Assembly (NCBI GenBank): GCA_018399055.1 | Contig: CP073762.1 | Span: 558,001-622,000 of the forward strand | Direction: 5' to 3' | DNA from: Simkaniaceae bacterium | GTDB lineage: Bacteria; Chlamydiota; Chlamydiia; Chlamydiales; Simkaniaceae | Length of the DNA: 64,000 bases | In this document: positions 8,878 through 18,351 of the stretch, piece after piece | Numbering within the stretch: position 1 is the stretch's first letter | Layout of the letters: each line of letters opens with the position of its first letter | Program-made: the position numbers and the translations under genes | Notes under the pieces: generated by a model | Seen by the model: only the letters and a program-made list of their open reading frames with translations | What the model was told of the DNA's origin: nothing | Database searches by the model: none

Positions 8878-9399
8878 ATGATTCTCCTACCAAAGAAGTT
8901 TTCAGAAGAAGAAAAAGAGGAAATAAAAAAAACACATCCTCCATTTGCTGCAGAAAAAATAATTGAATTGAATACATATCCAGAAATTAATGATCAGCCA
9001 AACACAAAAATTGAAGATTTTTACTCCCTTTATTTAGCAATCTGGAAAATCTCTAACAAAGCCTATCAAGAGCAATATTGGGGAAAACAGGGGCAATGGG
9101 GAGATAACTTTGGAGAGACAATGGAAACATTTAGGATGGATTGTGAGGCTGTATTGGATACAGATGATATCATTGAAATGACTCCACAACAAAGGGAAAT
9201 GATAACAGAGCTTTTAGGAATTGTTGAAGATTATTCAGGAGACAAAAACACCCCTTTAAGCCGATATGGAGAAAACGACCAAGCCATCATAAATGATCCA
9301 AGATGGCAGGAGATTGGGAAGTATGCTAAACTCGTTTATGAAGAACTTTCTGGGGATGATTTAGAAGCATGGGAAAGATCTCGGATTAATGGGGAGTAG
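8878..9399 (+). CDS. Unrecognised acidic 173-residue protein
   Basis: A soluble, strongly acidic protein without recognisable domain, rich in E, D, K and W. I prefer ATG 8878, preceded by AAAGGGTGG, over GTG 8869. Its stop codon TAG (9397-9399) falls inside the 5' part of the tRNA-Gln gene, so the two genes overlap by about ten bases. This close abutment, with decayed DNA on the other side of the tRNA, suggests the gene may have arrived or been trimmed by recombination at the tRNA. It may be cotranscribed with 7763. Confidence 0.6.
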   Translation: MILLPKKFSEEEKEEIKKTHPPFAAEKIIELNTYPEINDQPNTKIEDFYSLYLAIWKISNKAYQEQYWGKQGQWGDNFGETMETFRMDCEAVLDTDDIIEMTPQQREMITELLGIVEDYSGDKNTPLSRYGENDQAIINDPRWQEIGKYAKLVYEELSGDDLEAWERSRINGE

Positions 9400-9460
9400 C
9401 GAAGTGGTAAGGCAACGGACTTTGATTCTGTGATCGTAGGTTCGATCCCTACCTCCCTAA
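9390..9460 (+). tRNA. tRNA-Gln (anticodon TTG)
   Basis: The acceptor stem TGGGGAG pairs with CTCCCTA (one G-U). The anticodon arm is ACGGA, loop CTTTGAT, TCTGT, giving anticodon TTG for Gln. The T arm is GTAGG, loop TTCGATC, CCTAC. No CCA is encoded. It overlaps the stop of the preceding gene. Confidence 0.85.
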
Positions 9461-9466
9461 AATATG

Positions 9467-9535
9467 TTGGTTGTAGCTCAGTTGGTAGAGTTCTTAATTG
9501 TGATTCAAGTGGTCGCAGATTCAAAAAATAACCAA
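9467..9535 (+). pseudogene. Degenerate tRNA-His-like sequence (anticodon GTG)
   Basis: Seven bases after tRNA-Gln begins TTGGTTG, then a normal D arm (AGCTCAGTTGGTAGAG) and an anticodon loop TTGTGAT (GTG, His). The acceptor 3' strand TAACCAA still pairs with the 5' end. However, the anticodon stem has an A-C mismatch (CTTAA against TCAAG). The T arm is about three bases short, and GCAGA finds no partner after the loop. It looks like a tRNA-His decayed in its 3' half. A functional copy would be needed elsewhere. Confidence 0.55.
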
Positions 9536-9539
9536 AATC

Positions 9540-10027
9540 TTGCAGTTCGCGTATGCCCAGGGCTTGCAAAGGAAAGCATCCCATCTTCATATATCCGGGA
9601 AGTTCAATTCTCAGGAAGAAGCACAAAAATTTATCCAAGAACTCAAAGGCGTTCATGTTGTAGACAATCATCGACACCTCGCCCTCTATAACCTCAAAGT
9701 CAAAGCCCTCCTCCTTGGCGTTTCCCCAGACCAGCTGCCAAGTGATCCGCAGTTCACCAACACCCACCTATCTCTAGAAGTCACCTCTGACTCAGTCAAA
9801 CTCTATAGAGGAAATCAAAGAGTCTTTAAAGTCTCTAAATCCTCAGTTAAAAAAGAGCCAAAACGGTTCGAAAAAGGGATTGCCGAAGTTAGGAAACATG
9901 CGCATACCCACAACGTCACTAACGATGGGCTCCTCCAGACTCTCGAATCAGACATTCAAAAACTTCTTCCCGCTCACATCATTGCTCCCGATCCCCTCCA
10001 AAAAGCCGGTACGTTGGTAATACGGAT
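9540..10027 (+). pseudogene. Gene fragment between tRNA-His remnant and mfd
   Basis: A plus-strand frame with protein-like composition (for example KASHLHISGKF, DNHRHLALYNLKVKALLLG, QTLESDIQKLLPAHII) runs from the tRNA-His remnant into the 3' end of mfd. The frame stays open to 10154, but past about 10020 it is only the antisense of mfd. Its 5' start is a TTG with no Shine-Dalgarno, directly after the broken tRNA. I read it as an internal fragment of a lost gene, truncated at both sides by recombination. No family is recognised. A short real gene of 204 residues is the alternative. Confidence 0.4.
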
Positions 10028-13000
10028 TTATTGTAGTATGAAATCTCGCTTTAAAAACCCAATTGTAATGAATTCAAATTCATCGGGATCATCGATGAGG
10101 GGAAGGAAGATCTTTTTCTCAAGGAGCTTTTTTCCTAATTGCTGTTTAGCGTGAAGGGTGATTTTCTCAAACTTCAAGAGGGTGAATTTATTGTCAGAGG
10201 CAAAGACGCGAATGCGGTTGAGGTGATAGAGCCACTTTGCCTCTTTTGGGAGAGGCCCAAAGCGATCAATAAGCTCTTCGAATAGAGCCTCAATTTCATC
10301 GTTATTTGTTGTTTCTCCTAAGCGATGATAGATCTCCATTCGAATGCTTGTCTCTTTGATATAGCGTGCTGGAAGATTCGCGTCGTAGGAAAACTCCATA
10401 CGGGTATCGAAAAATGTTGGAGAGATCTCCTTTTTCATCGTGTCGATCGTACGTTTCAAAAGCTTGCAGTAGAAATGAAATCCCACGGCAGAGACGTTTC
10501 CAGATTGTTGCACTCCAAGTAGATCTCCTGCTCCTCGAATTTCGAGATCCCGCATTGCAAGTTTCATTCCTCCACCAAAACCCGAAGTTTCGACTAAGGC
10601 TTGAAGTCTTTTGCGAGAGATTTCTTGGAGTTCACGGTTTCTTGGAACAAGAAAATACGCATAAGCGGGGCGGTTCCATCTTCCAACACGCCCTCGCAGT
10701 TGGTAAAGATCTGCCATTCCAAAAGCGTCTGAGCGATCGACTAAGATAGTATTTGCGTTAGGAATGTCGACTCCATTTTCTACAATGGTGGTCGCAACGA
10801 GGATGTCGAGCTCTCCTTGCTTAAAGAGGTGGAAAATTGAATCGAGTTCATCGGGGGACATTTGTCCATGGCCGACGCCAACGCGTGCGTTGGGGAGTAG
10901 GGTGCGAATTTCCTCTGCAACTTTATGGATCGTTTCAACGCGGTTGTGGATGAAATAGGCTTGGCCGTCGCGGGAAAGTTCGCGCAATAAGGCGTTTTTG
11001 ATGAGCTCGCTGTCTCTTTCAGCAAGGATGGTCTTAATAGGGAGGCGGTCTTGAGGGGGCGTGTTGATGACCGACATGTCTCGAGCACCGATGAGGGAGA
11101 AATATAGTGTGCGTGGAATGGGTGTCGCCGATAAAGTAAGGCAATCTACGCCAAGCTTTGCTTTTTTAAGGTGCTCTTTTGCACGGACACCAAAACGCTG
11201 CTCTTCATCGATAATAATGAGGCCTAGATCTTTAAAGATCACATCTTGACTAATGATCCGATGGGTTCCGATCAAGATGTCAATTGATCCTTTTGCGACT
11301 CCTTCGAGAGTTTTTTTCACCTCTTTAGGTTTCACAAAACGGGAGGCAACGCCAACGGTAATAGGGAAGTCTGCCATGCGAGCTTTGAAACTTTCGTAGT
11401 GTTGCATGGCAAGAACTGTTGTGGGAACAAGAACTGCGACCTGTTTTTTTCCATCATAGGCAGCTTTAAAGGCAGCGCGCATCGCAACTTCGGTTTTTCC
11501 GTAGCCAACATCCCCACAGATGAGACGGTCCATCGCTTTTGTCGACTTCATATCTTCTTTAATTGCGGCAATCGAATCGAGTTGATCTTGCGTTTCTACA
11601 AAGGGGAACTCATCTTCAAATAGGAGAAGGTCATCGGACTCGTTTGGAAAAGTAAACCCTCCTTTTGCTTCTCTTTGCGCCTGCATTTGGAGAAGGTCTT
11701 TTGCATACCCAATAATGGCTTTTTGAGCATTGGCTTTTGCCTGCTGCCATTTTTTGGTTCCCAAAACATTTAAATTAGGAGATTCTTCTCTTGTCCCAAT
11801 GTAGCGGCTGATGAGGTGGGACTGAGAGAGCGGAACATAGAGTTTGCTGTGTCCAGAGTACTCGATGAGAAGGAACTCTTCTTCCTCCCCACGGTGGTTC
11901 TTTTGATGTTCGATTCCAAGGAACTTTCCAATTCCATTGTGAAAGTGGACAACAAGGTCCCCTTTTTCAAGAGCATGAAACTCAGCTGCAGGGGTATGGT
12001 AGGTGTTTCTCCACTTTTGTCTTGAGACCTTATACCTTTTCGTGAGTTCTGGGTAGGGGAGAACAGCTAAGGGAGCGTCGAGGAGAACAAAACCACTCGA
12101 AAGATATCCCCGCACAAATGCGCGTTTCTTAGGGAGTGGAAGAAGAGTCTGGTTGATTTTTTCTTTTAATGCATTTTCCTCTGCTTCGGAGGCGGTGATG
12201 AAGTGGACCCCCGTCTCGCTTCCCTTTTGAAGAACCGCTTCAAGACGCTTGTCTTCGTCACATTCCTCCCAGTAGTAGTCCTCAATGGTTGCAAAGGCAT
12301 GGGGGATCCGCTTTGCAGAAAGCGTCTGTTCAAAGATCTCAAACTTGATCCGCTCACTCACTTGCTTTGTTTCAGAAAGTTCTTCAAGAGGGTGTTTTGT
12401 GCAGTAGACTTTTTGCAAAGGCTCAGAAAGGTTGAAGAGCTCTCTAAGTGAAAGAAAATGAGGGGATCGGGCTCCTGGAAGATCTTTGAGGGACACATAC
12501 CGGTCTTCAATCGCGAGGAGATCATCAAAAAGAATGACAGTATCCTCTCCTAGGTAGTCAAGTAGGGTCACATTCTTTCCCTCATTAAGGAGGGGAAGTT
12601 CTTCGGCTGGAGGAATAAAAATATCCTCTACTTTTCCTGTAGATTTTTGAGAGATGGGGTCATAGGTGCGGATTTGATCTACTTCATCCCCAAAAAAATC
12701 GATCCGGTAAGGATCAAAACTCGAGAGAGGGAAAACGTCAAGAATTCCTCCACGAATGGCAAACTGCCCCTTATCGGCTGCCACTCCTTCGCGGCGGTAT
12801 CCAAGATCAATCAAAAGCTCTGGGATGAGGTCAAAAGGGATTTCATCCCCCTTTTTGATTTCTAGGGTTTTGCCTTTCAGCAAATGTGGAGCGCAGACTT
12901 TCTGCAAAATTCCTTGAAGAGGAGTAAGGACAATATGTTTTTTTTTGCTCTGCGATACCATTCTTAATATGTCGAAACGCTTTCCTAAGATATCTGGATT

Positions 13001-13267
13001 CGGAGGGATTTCTTCACCCGGAAGTGTTTCCCATGAAGGAAAAGAGAAAACAGGATCTTTCGAGAAAAAACAAAGATCGTCGTAGAGGCGCGTCTCTCGT
13101 TCTCCTCCAGTAATGATGAGAACATTCTTCTTTCCCTCATGAAGTAAAAGGAGAGAAAGAATTGCTTTTGGAGCGTCCCAGAGTCTTTCAAACAAGAGGG
13201 ATTTTTCTTGCTTTATGTTTTGCACAATCGCTTGAATGGAGGATAGGGAGCGCACTAGATCTAACAT
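10028..13267 (-). CDS. mfd: Transcription-repair coupling factor Mfd
   Basis: A 1079-residue protein that removes stalled RNA polymerase at lesions and recruits UvrA. An N-terminal UvrB-like region is followed by the CarD-like RNA-polymerase interaction domain (near residues 430-500, with GDLVVHFHNGIGKFLGIE). A RecG-like translocase follows, with Walker A GDVGYGKTEVA near residue 585 and DEEQRFG near 687. The C-terminal TRCF domain is present, and the length is close to the usual 1080-1150. The ATG is at 13265-13267. In Chlamydia mfd is also next to alaS, but here a kinase gene and an LRR gene lie between. Its 3' end abuts decayed DNA. Confidence 0.97.
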   Translation of the reverse strand: MLDLVRSLSSIQAIVQNIKQEKSLLFERLWDAPKAILSLLLLHEGKKNVLIITGGERETRLYDDLCFFSKDPVFSFPSWETLPGEEIPPNPDILGKRFDILRMVSQSKKKHIVLTPLQGILQKVCAPHLLKGKTLEIKKGDEIPFDLIPELLIDLGYRREGVAADKGQFAIRGGILDVFPLSSFDPYRIDFFGDEVDQIRTYDPISQKSTGKVEDIFIPPAEELPLLNEGKNVTLLDYLGEDTVILFDDLLAIEDRYVSLKDLPGARSPHFLSLRELFNLSEPLQKVYCTKHPLEELSETKQVSERIKFEIFEQTLSAKRIPHAFATIEDYYWEECDEDKRLEAVLQKGSETGVHFITASEAEENALKEKINQTLLPLPKKRAFVRGYLSSGFVLLDAPLAVLPYPELTKRYKVSRQKWRNTYHTPAAEFHALEKGDLVVHFHNGIGKFLGIEHQKNHRGEEEEFLLIEYSGHSKLYVPLSQSHLISRYIGTREESPNLNVLGTKKWQQAKANAQKAIIGYAKDLLQMQAQREAKGGFTFPNESDDLLLFEDEFPFVETQDQLDSIAAIKEDMKSTKAMDRLICGDVGYGKTEVAMRAAFKAAYDGKKQVAVLVPTTVLAMQHYESFKARMADFPITVGVASRFVKPKEVKKTLEGVAKGSIDILIGTHRIISQDVIFKDLGLIIIDEEQRFGVRAKEHLKKAKLGVDCLTLSATPIPRTLYFSLIGARDMSVINTPPQDRLPIKTILAERDSELIKNALLRELSRDGQAYFIHNRVETIHKVAEEIRTLLPNARVGVGHGQMSPDELDSIFHLFKQGELDILVATTIVENGVDIPNANTILVDRSDAFGMADLYQLRGRVGRWNRPAYAYFLVPRNRELQEISRKRLQALVETSGFGGGMKLAMRDLEIRGAGDLLGVQQSGNVSAVGFHFYCKLLKRTIDTMKKEISPTFFDTRMEFSYDANLPARYIKETSIRMEIYHRLGETTNNDEIEALFEELIDRFGPLPKEAKWLYHLNRIRVFASDNKFTLLKFEKITLHAKQQLGKKLLEKKIFLPLIDDPDEFEFITIGFLKRDFILQ

Positions 13268-13349
13268 AGAGGCGATGATAGCACGAAGGAGAAATTCAGT
13301 TTAGAAAAATTTATCTTCGCATAAAAAAGAGGGTTATGATACAATGGTT

Positions 13350-13562
13350 GGTATGAAAGCTTCTAGCTTTTATTGGGGAAGGAGACATAGAGTCTTTCAG
13401 GGGCAGCAGCTTCTGAAGCACATCAGATCTCCTCAAGTACAGTTTTGTTTTTTGCTCACTGAGTATCAGTGAGATACAGATTCGTGCAGTTCAAGTTTCT
13501 TTTTTCCTTGTTCGTTCAATAGAGCAAGGTTTTCCCTCCAGCTTGAGCTGCACTTTTTTTTG
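13350..13562 (+). ncRNA. Candidate structured RNA with intrinsic terminator
   Basis: Between the divergent mfd and kinase genes lies a chain of hairpins. AAAGCT/AGCTTT is at 13356-13370. CTCACTGA/TCAGTGAG is a perfect 8-bp stem with a GTA loop at 13455-13473. GTGCAGTTCAAG (13484-13495) pairs with CTTGAGCTGCAC (13542-13553) and encloses CCTTG/CAAGG. Eight T residues follow at 13554-13561. A TATGAT box near 13335 could be its promoter. It matches no RNA class I can name (not tmRNA, RNase P or SRP by their core motifs). It may be an independent small RNA or a leader. Confidence 0.5.
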
Positions 13563-13730
13563 TCAAAAAAAAATCCATAAACACCTTAATATTAAATACA
13601 TAACATATAAAGCATTGTTAATTAAATATTTGTATTTACATAATCAATGTTTTAATTGTTTACATTGAGTTAATTACGTTGTTATTATATATCATAGCTA
13701 ATTAATTATTTAATACTAGGAAAGGTATAC
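13563..13730 (+). promoter_or_regulatory. Very AT-rich upstream tract with extended -10 box
   Basis: About 165 bases of nearly pure A/T precede the kinase gene. TGTTATTAT at 13680-13688 is an extended -10 candidate (TGn plus a one-mismatch TATAAT), 43 bases before the start. No good -35 is seen. Similar tracts precede the genes starting at 41664, 45819, 52019 and 53808. Confidence 0.45.
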
Positions 13731-15134
13731 ATGTCGGAAGGAGTTTCACACACACACACTTTGGTGCTGTCACGGAGTTATACACCAACTGTGGCCGCTG
13801 ATGATCAAGAGAACAGCATTAACACTTTACCATTGACTCCTGAAAAAGGGGAAGCCAGCCGCAAGAGAAAAGAAGATCCAGTTGTAGTCGAGACGCCATC
13901 TCCAGTCAAAAGAAAAGTTTATAGTAGGTTTAAGTCTTTAGTAGGGCAGGAGTCTCCTGTTACTCGACCCCTATTTAAGAGAGTTAAAAAAGAGCAACAC
14001 AGCATTCGTGGAATAGATCATGTAGCTTTTAACCATCCACCGACACCATTACTTCCTGGGTTTATTGTCACAGGTAAAGAGTTTCATGTGCTTCTAAAGC
14101 AAGCGGGGCGCGGAGTTCAAGCATCAGCAAGCCTTTCCGAATCGTTTCCTCTGAGTGTTGATCAGTCTCCAGAAAGAACACTTATAAAGGTTGCGCGAAA
14201 ACCCTTCACTCCTCAAAAAAAGTTTTTATCACGACTTGACAATCTTGATGGGATTGACGTTCTTGGACATAGTGGGATTTTAATCAACCCATCAACTCAA
14301 GGACAAGATCGATTTGCTGTTTGTAAGCGTAGTAATGGTGATTTGAATCACATTGATTATTCAGATGTTGACTTTGAAACAACCTATGGAGCTCCTCCGG
14401 TTTCATTTGTTAGTGGACAGTTAGTCTCTATCGCAGCCGGTCTTAATGTGCTTCACAGTGATGGGCTGATCCACAGAGATATTAAGGGGCCAAACGCTCT
14501 TTTTAATATCGGAGGTATTGGAAAGTTGACAGACACCGACCTATTAATGGACGAAGCTCCTGAAGGGAAAACCCATCTTATTGGGACGACTCCTGAATAT
14601 GCAGCTTCCTATATTTGGACAGATGTGACCAAGCAAAAGGTTGTGAAGAATCGCAGACTTACATCGATTGGGCATCAGTCCAAAGCTTCTGATAAATTTG
14701 CTTTTGGCGTCATGCTTCAAACGGATGTAGTGGTCCGAATCATTCATGGACTGAGCAGAAAACATCGCATTGATAACCCTTTAGACTTAAGCCCTGTAAA
14801 AGTGATGGAAAAGCAATGTGGCACCCTATTCACAGATGAAGAGATGCTTCAGATTGATAGAGAGCATCCTGGCCGCGTTGTCTATCGCTGGCCCAATCAA
14901 GCTGCAAAGTCACCCGGGTATCTCTCAAAGTTTCCTACACGTGAAGTTGCGTATGAAAAAACTTTGGCTGCTATTGATACGCTTGCTGCGCATCTCCCAG
15001 CAAAGGAATCAGCAGGTCTAAAGCAACTTGCGAAGCTTGCTTATATCCTTCAAGACCTAGACCAAAAAAAAATGATGTCAACTGCAGACTTTGTTTTAGC
15101 TCTGCAAGCCATTAATGGCCAATTTCAAAGTTAG
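13731..15134 (+). CDS. Eukaryote-like Ser/Thr protein kinase, effector candidate
   Basis: A 467-residue protein. Residues 1-95 are disordered, rich in Ser, Pro, Lys and Glu, a style common in secreted effectors. The kinase core follows: a possible glycine loop AGRGVQAS (125-132), a beta-3-like LIKVARK (151-157), an intact catalytic loop HRDIKGPN (His248, Asp250, Lys252, Asn255), DTD (268-270) in place of DFG, and GTTPEY (285-290) in place of the APE segment. The metal-binding Asp268 is kept, so activity is possible but not certain. No membrane segment or PASTA domain is present, unlike housekeeping PknB/PknD. AGGAAAGG lies a few bases before the ATG. It is followed tail-to-tail by the LRR gene. 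Confidence 0.75.
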   Translation: MSEGVSHTHTLVLSRSYTPTVAADDQENSINTLPLTPEKGEASRKRKEDPVVVETPSPVKRKVYSRFKSLVGQESPVTRPLFKRVKKEQHSIRGIDHVAFNHPPTPLLPGFIVTGKEFHVLLKQAGRGVQASASLSESFPLSVDQSPERTLIKVARKPFTPQKKFLSRLDNLDGIDVLGHSGILINPSTQGQDRFAVCKRSNGDLNHIDYSDVDFETTYGAPPVSFVSGQLVSIAAGLNVLHSDGLIHRDIKGPNALFNIGGIGKLTDTDLLMDEAPEGKTHLIGTTPEYAASYIWTDVTKQKVVKNRRLTSIGHQSKASDKFAFGVMLQTDVVVRIIHGLSRKHRIDNPLDLSPVKVMEKQCGTLFTDEEMLQIDREHPGRVVYRWPNQAAKSPGYLSKFPTREVAYEKTLAAIDTLAAHLPAKESAGLKQLAKLAYILQDLDQKKMMSTADFVLALQAINGQFQS

Positions 15135-15138
15135 ACGG

Positions 15139-15540
15139 CTATATAGTTACAGTGCCTTCCTGAGGAAATTGCTCCCGATAGTCATGGGACGCAAAGTCAA
15201 TTTCACATCTTACCTGCTTGGGATCTAGATTTTGAGGAGGGTGTTCTAGGCCCATTCCGTAGGCTTCAACGACAACGTCTTTGCTAAATCCTGCTTCAAA
15301 AGATAGGTCAAATCTAGATGCGCTCTCGCTGACAATCAATTTTTTAATGCCAAGCTCAGAGATCCATTTAGGAACATAGTGGAAACAGTTGCGGTTAAGA
15401 TCAAGGGTTGTTTCCCCATCGTAGCCATTGAAATCATCTTGCTTCAGGACGCTAATCCCTTTGCCACTTAGGTCAAAGACTGTTTCTTTTTTAGATTGAG
15501 GTGTAATTACAGGAGTAGAATTTGCAGTTACTATTTCCAT
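15139..15540 (-). CDS. Short leucine-rich-repeat-like protein
   Basis: A 133-residue protein. Residues 20-75 contain degenerate LRR units (VFDLSGKGISVL, TTLDLNRNCFHYVPKWI, IKKLIVSES). The N-terminus (MEIVTANSTPVITP) is polar and Ser/Thr-rich, resembling that of the proteins at 53173 and 40987. This would suit a type III secretion signal but proves nothing. AGGAAAA precedes the ATG. TTGACA at 15579-15584 (minus strand) is a possible -35. It ends four bases from the kinase stop. Confidence 0.55.
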   Translation of the reverse strand: MEIVTANSTPVITPQSKKETVFDLSGKGISVLKQDDFNGYDGETTLDLNRNCFHYVPKWISELGIKKLIVSESASRFDLSFEAGFSKDVVVEAYGMGLEHPPQNLDPKQVRCEIDFASHDYREQFPQEGTVTI

Positions 15541-15629
15541 CGTTTTCCTATTATGTTTTTTAAAAAGGGAATCGATGGTGTCAAATTAAAAGATTAATGT
15601 CACGCAGAAAATAGGCTGAGAGGGTATTC

Positions 15630-18263
15630 TCAGGGGTTTTCGAGCATTTCTTGGATCTTGTCGAAGGCGATAATCACACCTTTCGTGTTCTTTCCGCCAG
15701 CCTGTGCGGTATCTTTTTTTCCACCACCAGCTCCTTCGACAATTGCCGCAATCTCTTTGATAAGAACATTGGCGTGAATTCCTTGCTTAACAAGGTCGGG
15801 GGAAACACGCAAGACTAGCTGACACTGCTCTCCTTCAATGACGCAGAGAAGGAGAACGCCTGTTTTCATTAACTCAAGAAGGTTGGTCCCCAGTTCGTTA
15901 AGTTCTTTTTTCTCAACATCAACAACAGCGCTAAGGATGGGGATATTATTGACACGTTTCACTGTTCTAAGCAGAGTTGTCGTAAGCTCGTTAAGGTGTT
16001 TTTTTCGTTCGAAAAGAGCTTTCTCTTTGAGCCCTTCATTTTCCTTAACGAGAGCTTTTAGGGTGTCTTCAACTTTGGGGATGTTTGCCTTGAGTGTTAG
16101 GGCGATATTGGTGAGTTGATCTTCTAAAGCATAACGAAGTTTTTCAGCTTCTTTGCCAGTGACACCTTCAATACGGCGGACTCCCTTAGCAATGCTTCCC
16201 TCTTTTGCAATACGAAAATAACCGACTTCCCCAACATTATTGACATGGGTTCCTCCACAAAGCTCTTTAGAGTACCCGTTGATATCAACAACGCGGACAG
16301 TCTTACCGTATTTTTCCCCAAAAAACTGCTTAATTTCAGGATGGTTTTGGACATCTTCAAGCTGCAGCTCATAAGTTTTTAGAGGTTTGTTGTCCCAGAT
16401 TTTTTCATTGACAAGTTGCTCAATTTCTCTGAGTTCTTCTTTGGTTAATGCCTTATGGTGGTTGAAGTCAAAGCGAAGACGGCTTGGTTCAACGAGAGAT
16501 CCTGCTTGACGGATATGGGACCCTAATACTTTTTGGAGCGCCCAGTGAAGGAGGTGGGTAGCTGTATGATGCTTTGCAATTTTCCCTCGCCACTCTTCAT
16601 TAATTTTTGCAACAACGGGCTCACCAACCATTAGAATCCCTTCTTTAAGAATTCCTTGATGAGCAATCACCCCAGCATAGGGAGTTTGACAATCAGTAAC
16701 ATTGAAATGGGCACTGCCATGAGTTAGAGTTCCTCGGTCTCCGACTTGCCCCCCTTTTTCACCATAGAATGGGGTTTTATCGAGGATGACAAGACCTTCT
16801 TGCCCGCTTTCCATTGTATCAACCGATTCCCCATCAATGATTAACCCTTTGATCGTTCCTTCAAGCTCTATTTCATCGTACCCAAAGAATTCTGAGGTTC
16901 CATGATGTTTGACAAACTCCTCAAAAATTGTAGATTCGGCGATCTGTTTATGAGAGGTGCGCGTCTGCCGCGATCGGTCGCGCGCTTGTTTTTCTAGAAG
17001 CTCATAGGCATCCAAATTGACAGAGAGTTCACTATCTTTCGCAATAAGAAGAATCTCTTCAAGGGGAAAGCCATAGGTGTCTTTCAACTTAAAGGCATCC
17101 TCTCCACTAATTTCTTTGCGCGCTGATTTTTCAGCCTTTTCGACAATCGAGCTTAGGATGTTTCCTCCGCGGCGCAGTGTGCGAAGGAATCCCTCTTCCT
17201 CAATGGAAAGGACTTCACTGATTTGGCTCTGTGCTGATTTGAGCTCGTGGTAATCATCTCCCATCGTTTCAACAAGAGTTGGAAAAACCTCTGCAAGGAA
17301 AGGTTTTTGAAAGCCCAAAAGGCGCCCATAACGGACCGCGCGGCGGAGGATCTTTCTCAGAACGTAACCTCTTTCGATATTGCTCGGCTGAGCTCCATCT
17401 GCCATAGCAAACGCGAGGGCCCGAACATGATCGGCAATCACATGGAAAGCGGGGGCTAAATGTTTATCGCTAGGGTCATATTTTTTCCCTGAAATCTCTT
17501 CAACGCGAGTGATTAAAGCGCTTAAGATGTCAGATTGAAAGACGTTGTCTTGTTCCTTCAGAAAAGAGACAACCCTCTCGAGTCCAGCTCCGGTGTCGAC
17601 ACTTTGCTTTGGTAGGGGATTCATTTCCCCACTTTGATCACGATTATATTGCATGAACACCAGATTCCAAAATTCAGGATAGCGCTCGCCAGCGGGGTCT
17701 TCAAAAGGGCTTGAGCCTGGCCCAAACCTCTCTCCTCGATCATAAAGAAGTTCAGAGCAGGGTCCGCAGGGACCCGTATCACCCATCGACCAAAAATTTT
17801 CTTCTTCGCCGAGCCGAATAATGCGCTTTTCATCGATGTGAGGTTTCCAGAGTTCATAAGCTTCATCATCGGTTTCAAAGACGGAGACCCAAACTCTTTT
17901 GGGATCAAATTGAAAAATTTCTGTGGTGACATACCATGCAAACTCGATGGCTTCCTTCTTAAAATAGTCTCCAAAGGAAAAATTCCCCAGCATTTCAAAG
18001 AAGGTCATGTGGCGCGAGGTGTGTCCCACATTGTCGAGGTCATTATGCTTACCGCCAACGCGGATACACTTTTGAGAAGAGGCTGCCCTTGCGTAATCGC
18101 GCTCTGACTTTCCAAGAAAGACATCTTTGAACTGGTTCATTCCTGCATTGATAAAGAGGAGGGTAGGGTCATCATGGGGAACTGTTGGAGAAGAGGGGAC
18201 GACTGCGTGTCCCTTTTCTTTGAAGTAGGCGAGGAACTTTTTCCGTATTTCTTGAGAGAGCAT
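15630..18263 (-). CDS. alaS: Alanyl-tRNA synthetase
   Basis: An 877-residue class II synthetase that charges tRNA-Ala and edits mischarged Ser and Gly. The N-terminal catalytic core begins LSQEIRKKFLAYF and contains TLLFINAGMNQFK. The editing domain has the zinc-type HTATHLLH motif (near residue 565) and CGGTHV (near 668). A C-terminal coiled-coil and oligomerisation region follows. I start at ATG 18263 because the conserved family N-terminus begins there; the open frame extends 35 codons upstream into the divergent promoter region. It is transcribed divergently from tkt, as in Chlamydia. Confidence 0.97.
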   Translation of the reverse strand: MLSQEIRKKFLAYFKEKGHAVVPSSPTVPHDDPTLLFINAGMNQFKDVFLGKSERDYARAASSQKCIRVGGKHNDLDNVGHTSRHMTFFEMLGNFSFGDYFKKEAIEFAWYVTTEIFQFDPKRVWVSVFETDDEAYELWKPHIDEKRIIRLGEEENFWSMGDTGPCGPCSELLYDRGERFGPGSSPFEDPAGERYPEFWNLVFMQYNRDQSGEMNPLPKQSVDTGAGLERVVSFLKEQDNVFQSDILSALITRVEEISGKKYDPSDKHLAPAFHVIADHVRALAFAMADGAQPSNIERGYVLRKILRRAVRYGRLLGFQKPFLAEVFPTLVETMGDDYHELKSAQSQISEVLSIEEEGFLRTLRRGGNILSSIVEKAEKSARKEISGEDAFKLKDTYGFPLEEILLIAKDSELSVNLDAYELLEKQARDRSRQTRTSHKQIAESTIFEEFVKHHGTSEFFGYDEIELEGTIKGLIIDGESVDTMESGQEGLVILDKTPFYGEKGGQVGDRGTLTHGSAHFNVTDCQTPYAGVIAHQGILKEGILMVGEPVVAKINEEWRGKIAKHHTATHLLHWALQKVLGSHIRQAGSLVEPSRLRFDFNHHKALTKEELREIEQLVNEKIWDNKPLKTYELQLEDVQNHPEIKQFFGEKYGKTVRVVDINGYSKELCGGTHVNNVGEVGYFRIAKEGSIAKGVRRIEGVTGKEAEKLRYALEDQLTNIALTLKANIPKVEDTLKALVKENEGLKEKALFERKKHLNELTTTLLRTVKRVNNIPILSAVVDVEKKELNELGTNLLELMKTGVLLLCVIEGEQCQLVLRVSPDLVKQGIHANVLIKEIAAIVEGAGGGKKDTAQAGGKNTKGVIIAFDKIQEMLENP

Positions 18264-18351
18264 CAAACAGCCTATAAATTTGTTCTTGATATCTATCTGG
18301 TTTAGCCATAAAAATAAGTCATTTGAAGGAGAAATGCAAGGATCATTTAAA

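Noticed and set aside
9336-9767. A 143-residue minus-strand reading frame across the tRNA genes
   Set aside because: It runs through tRNA-Gln and the tRNA-His remnant antisense, so it is a chance frame.
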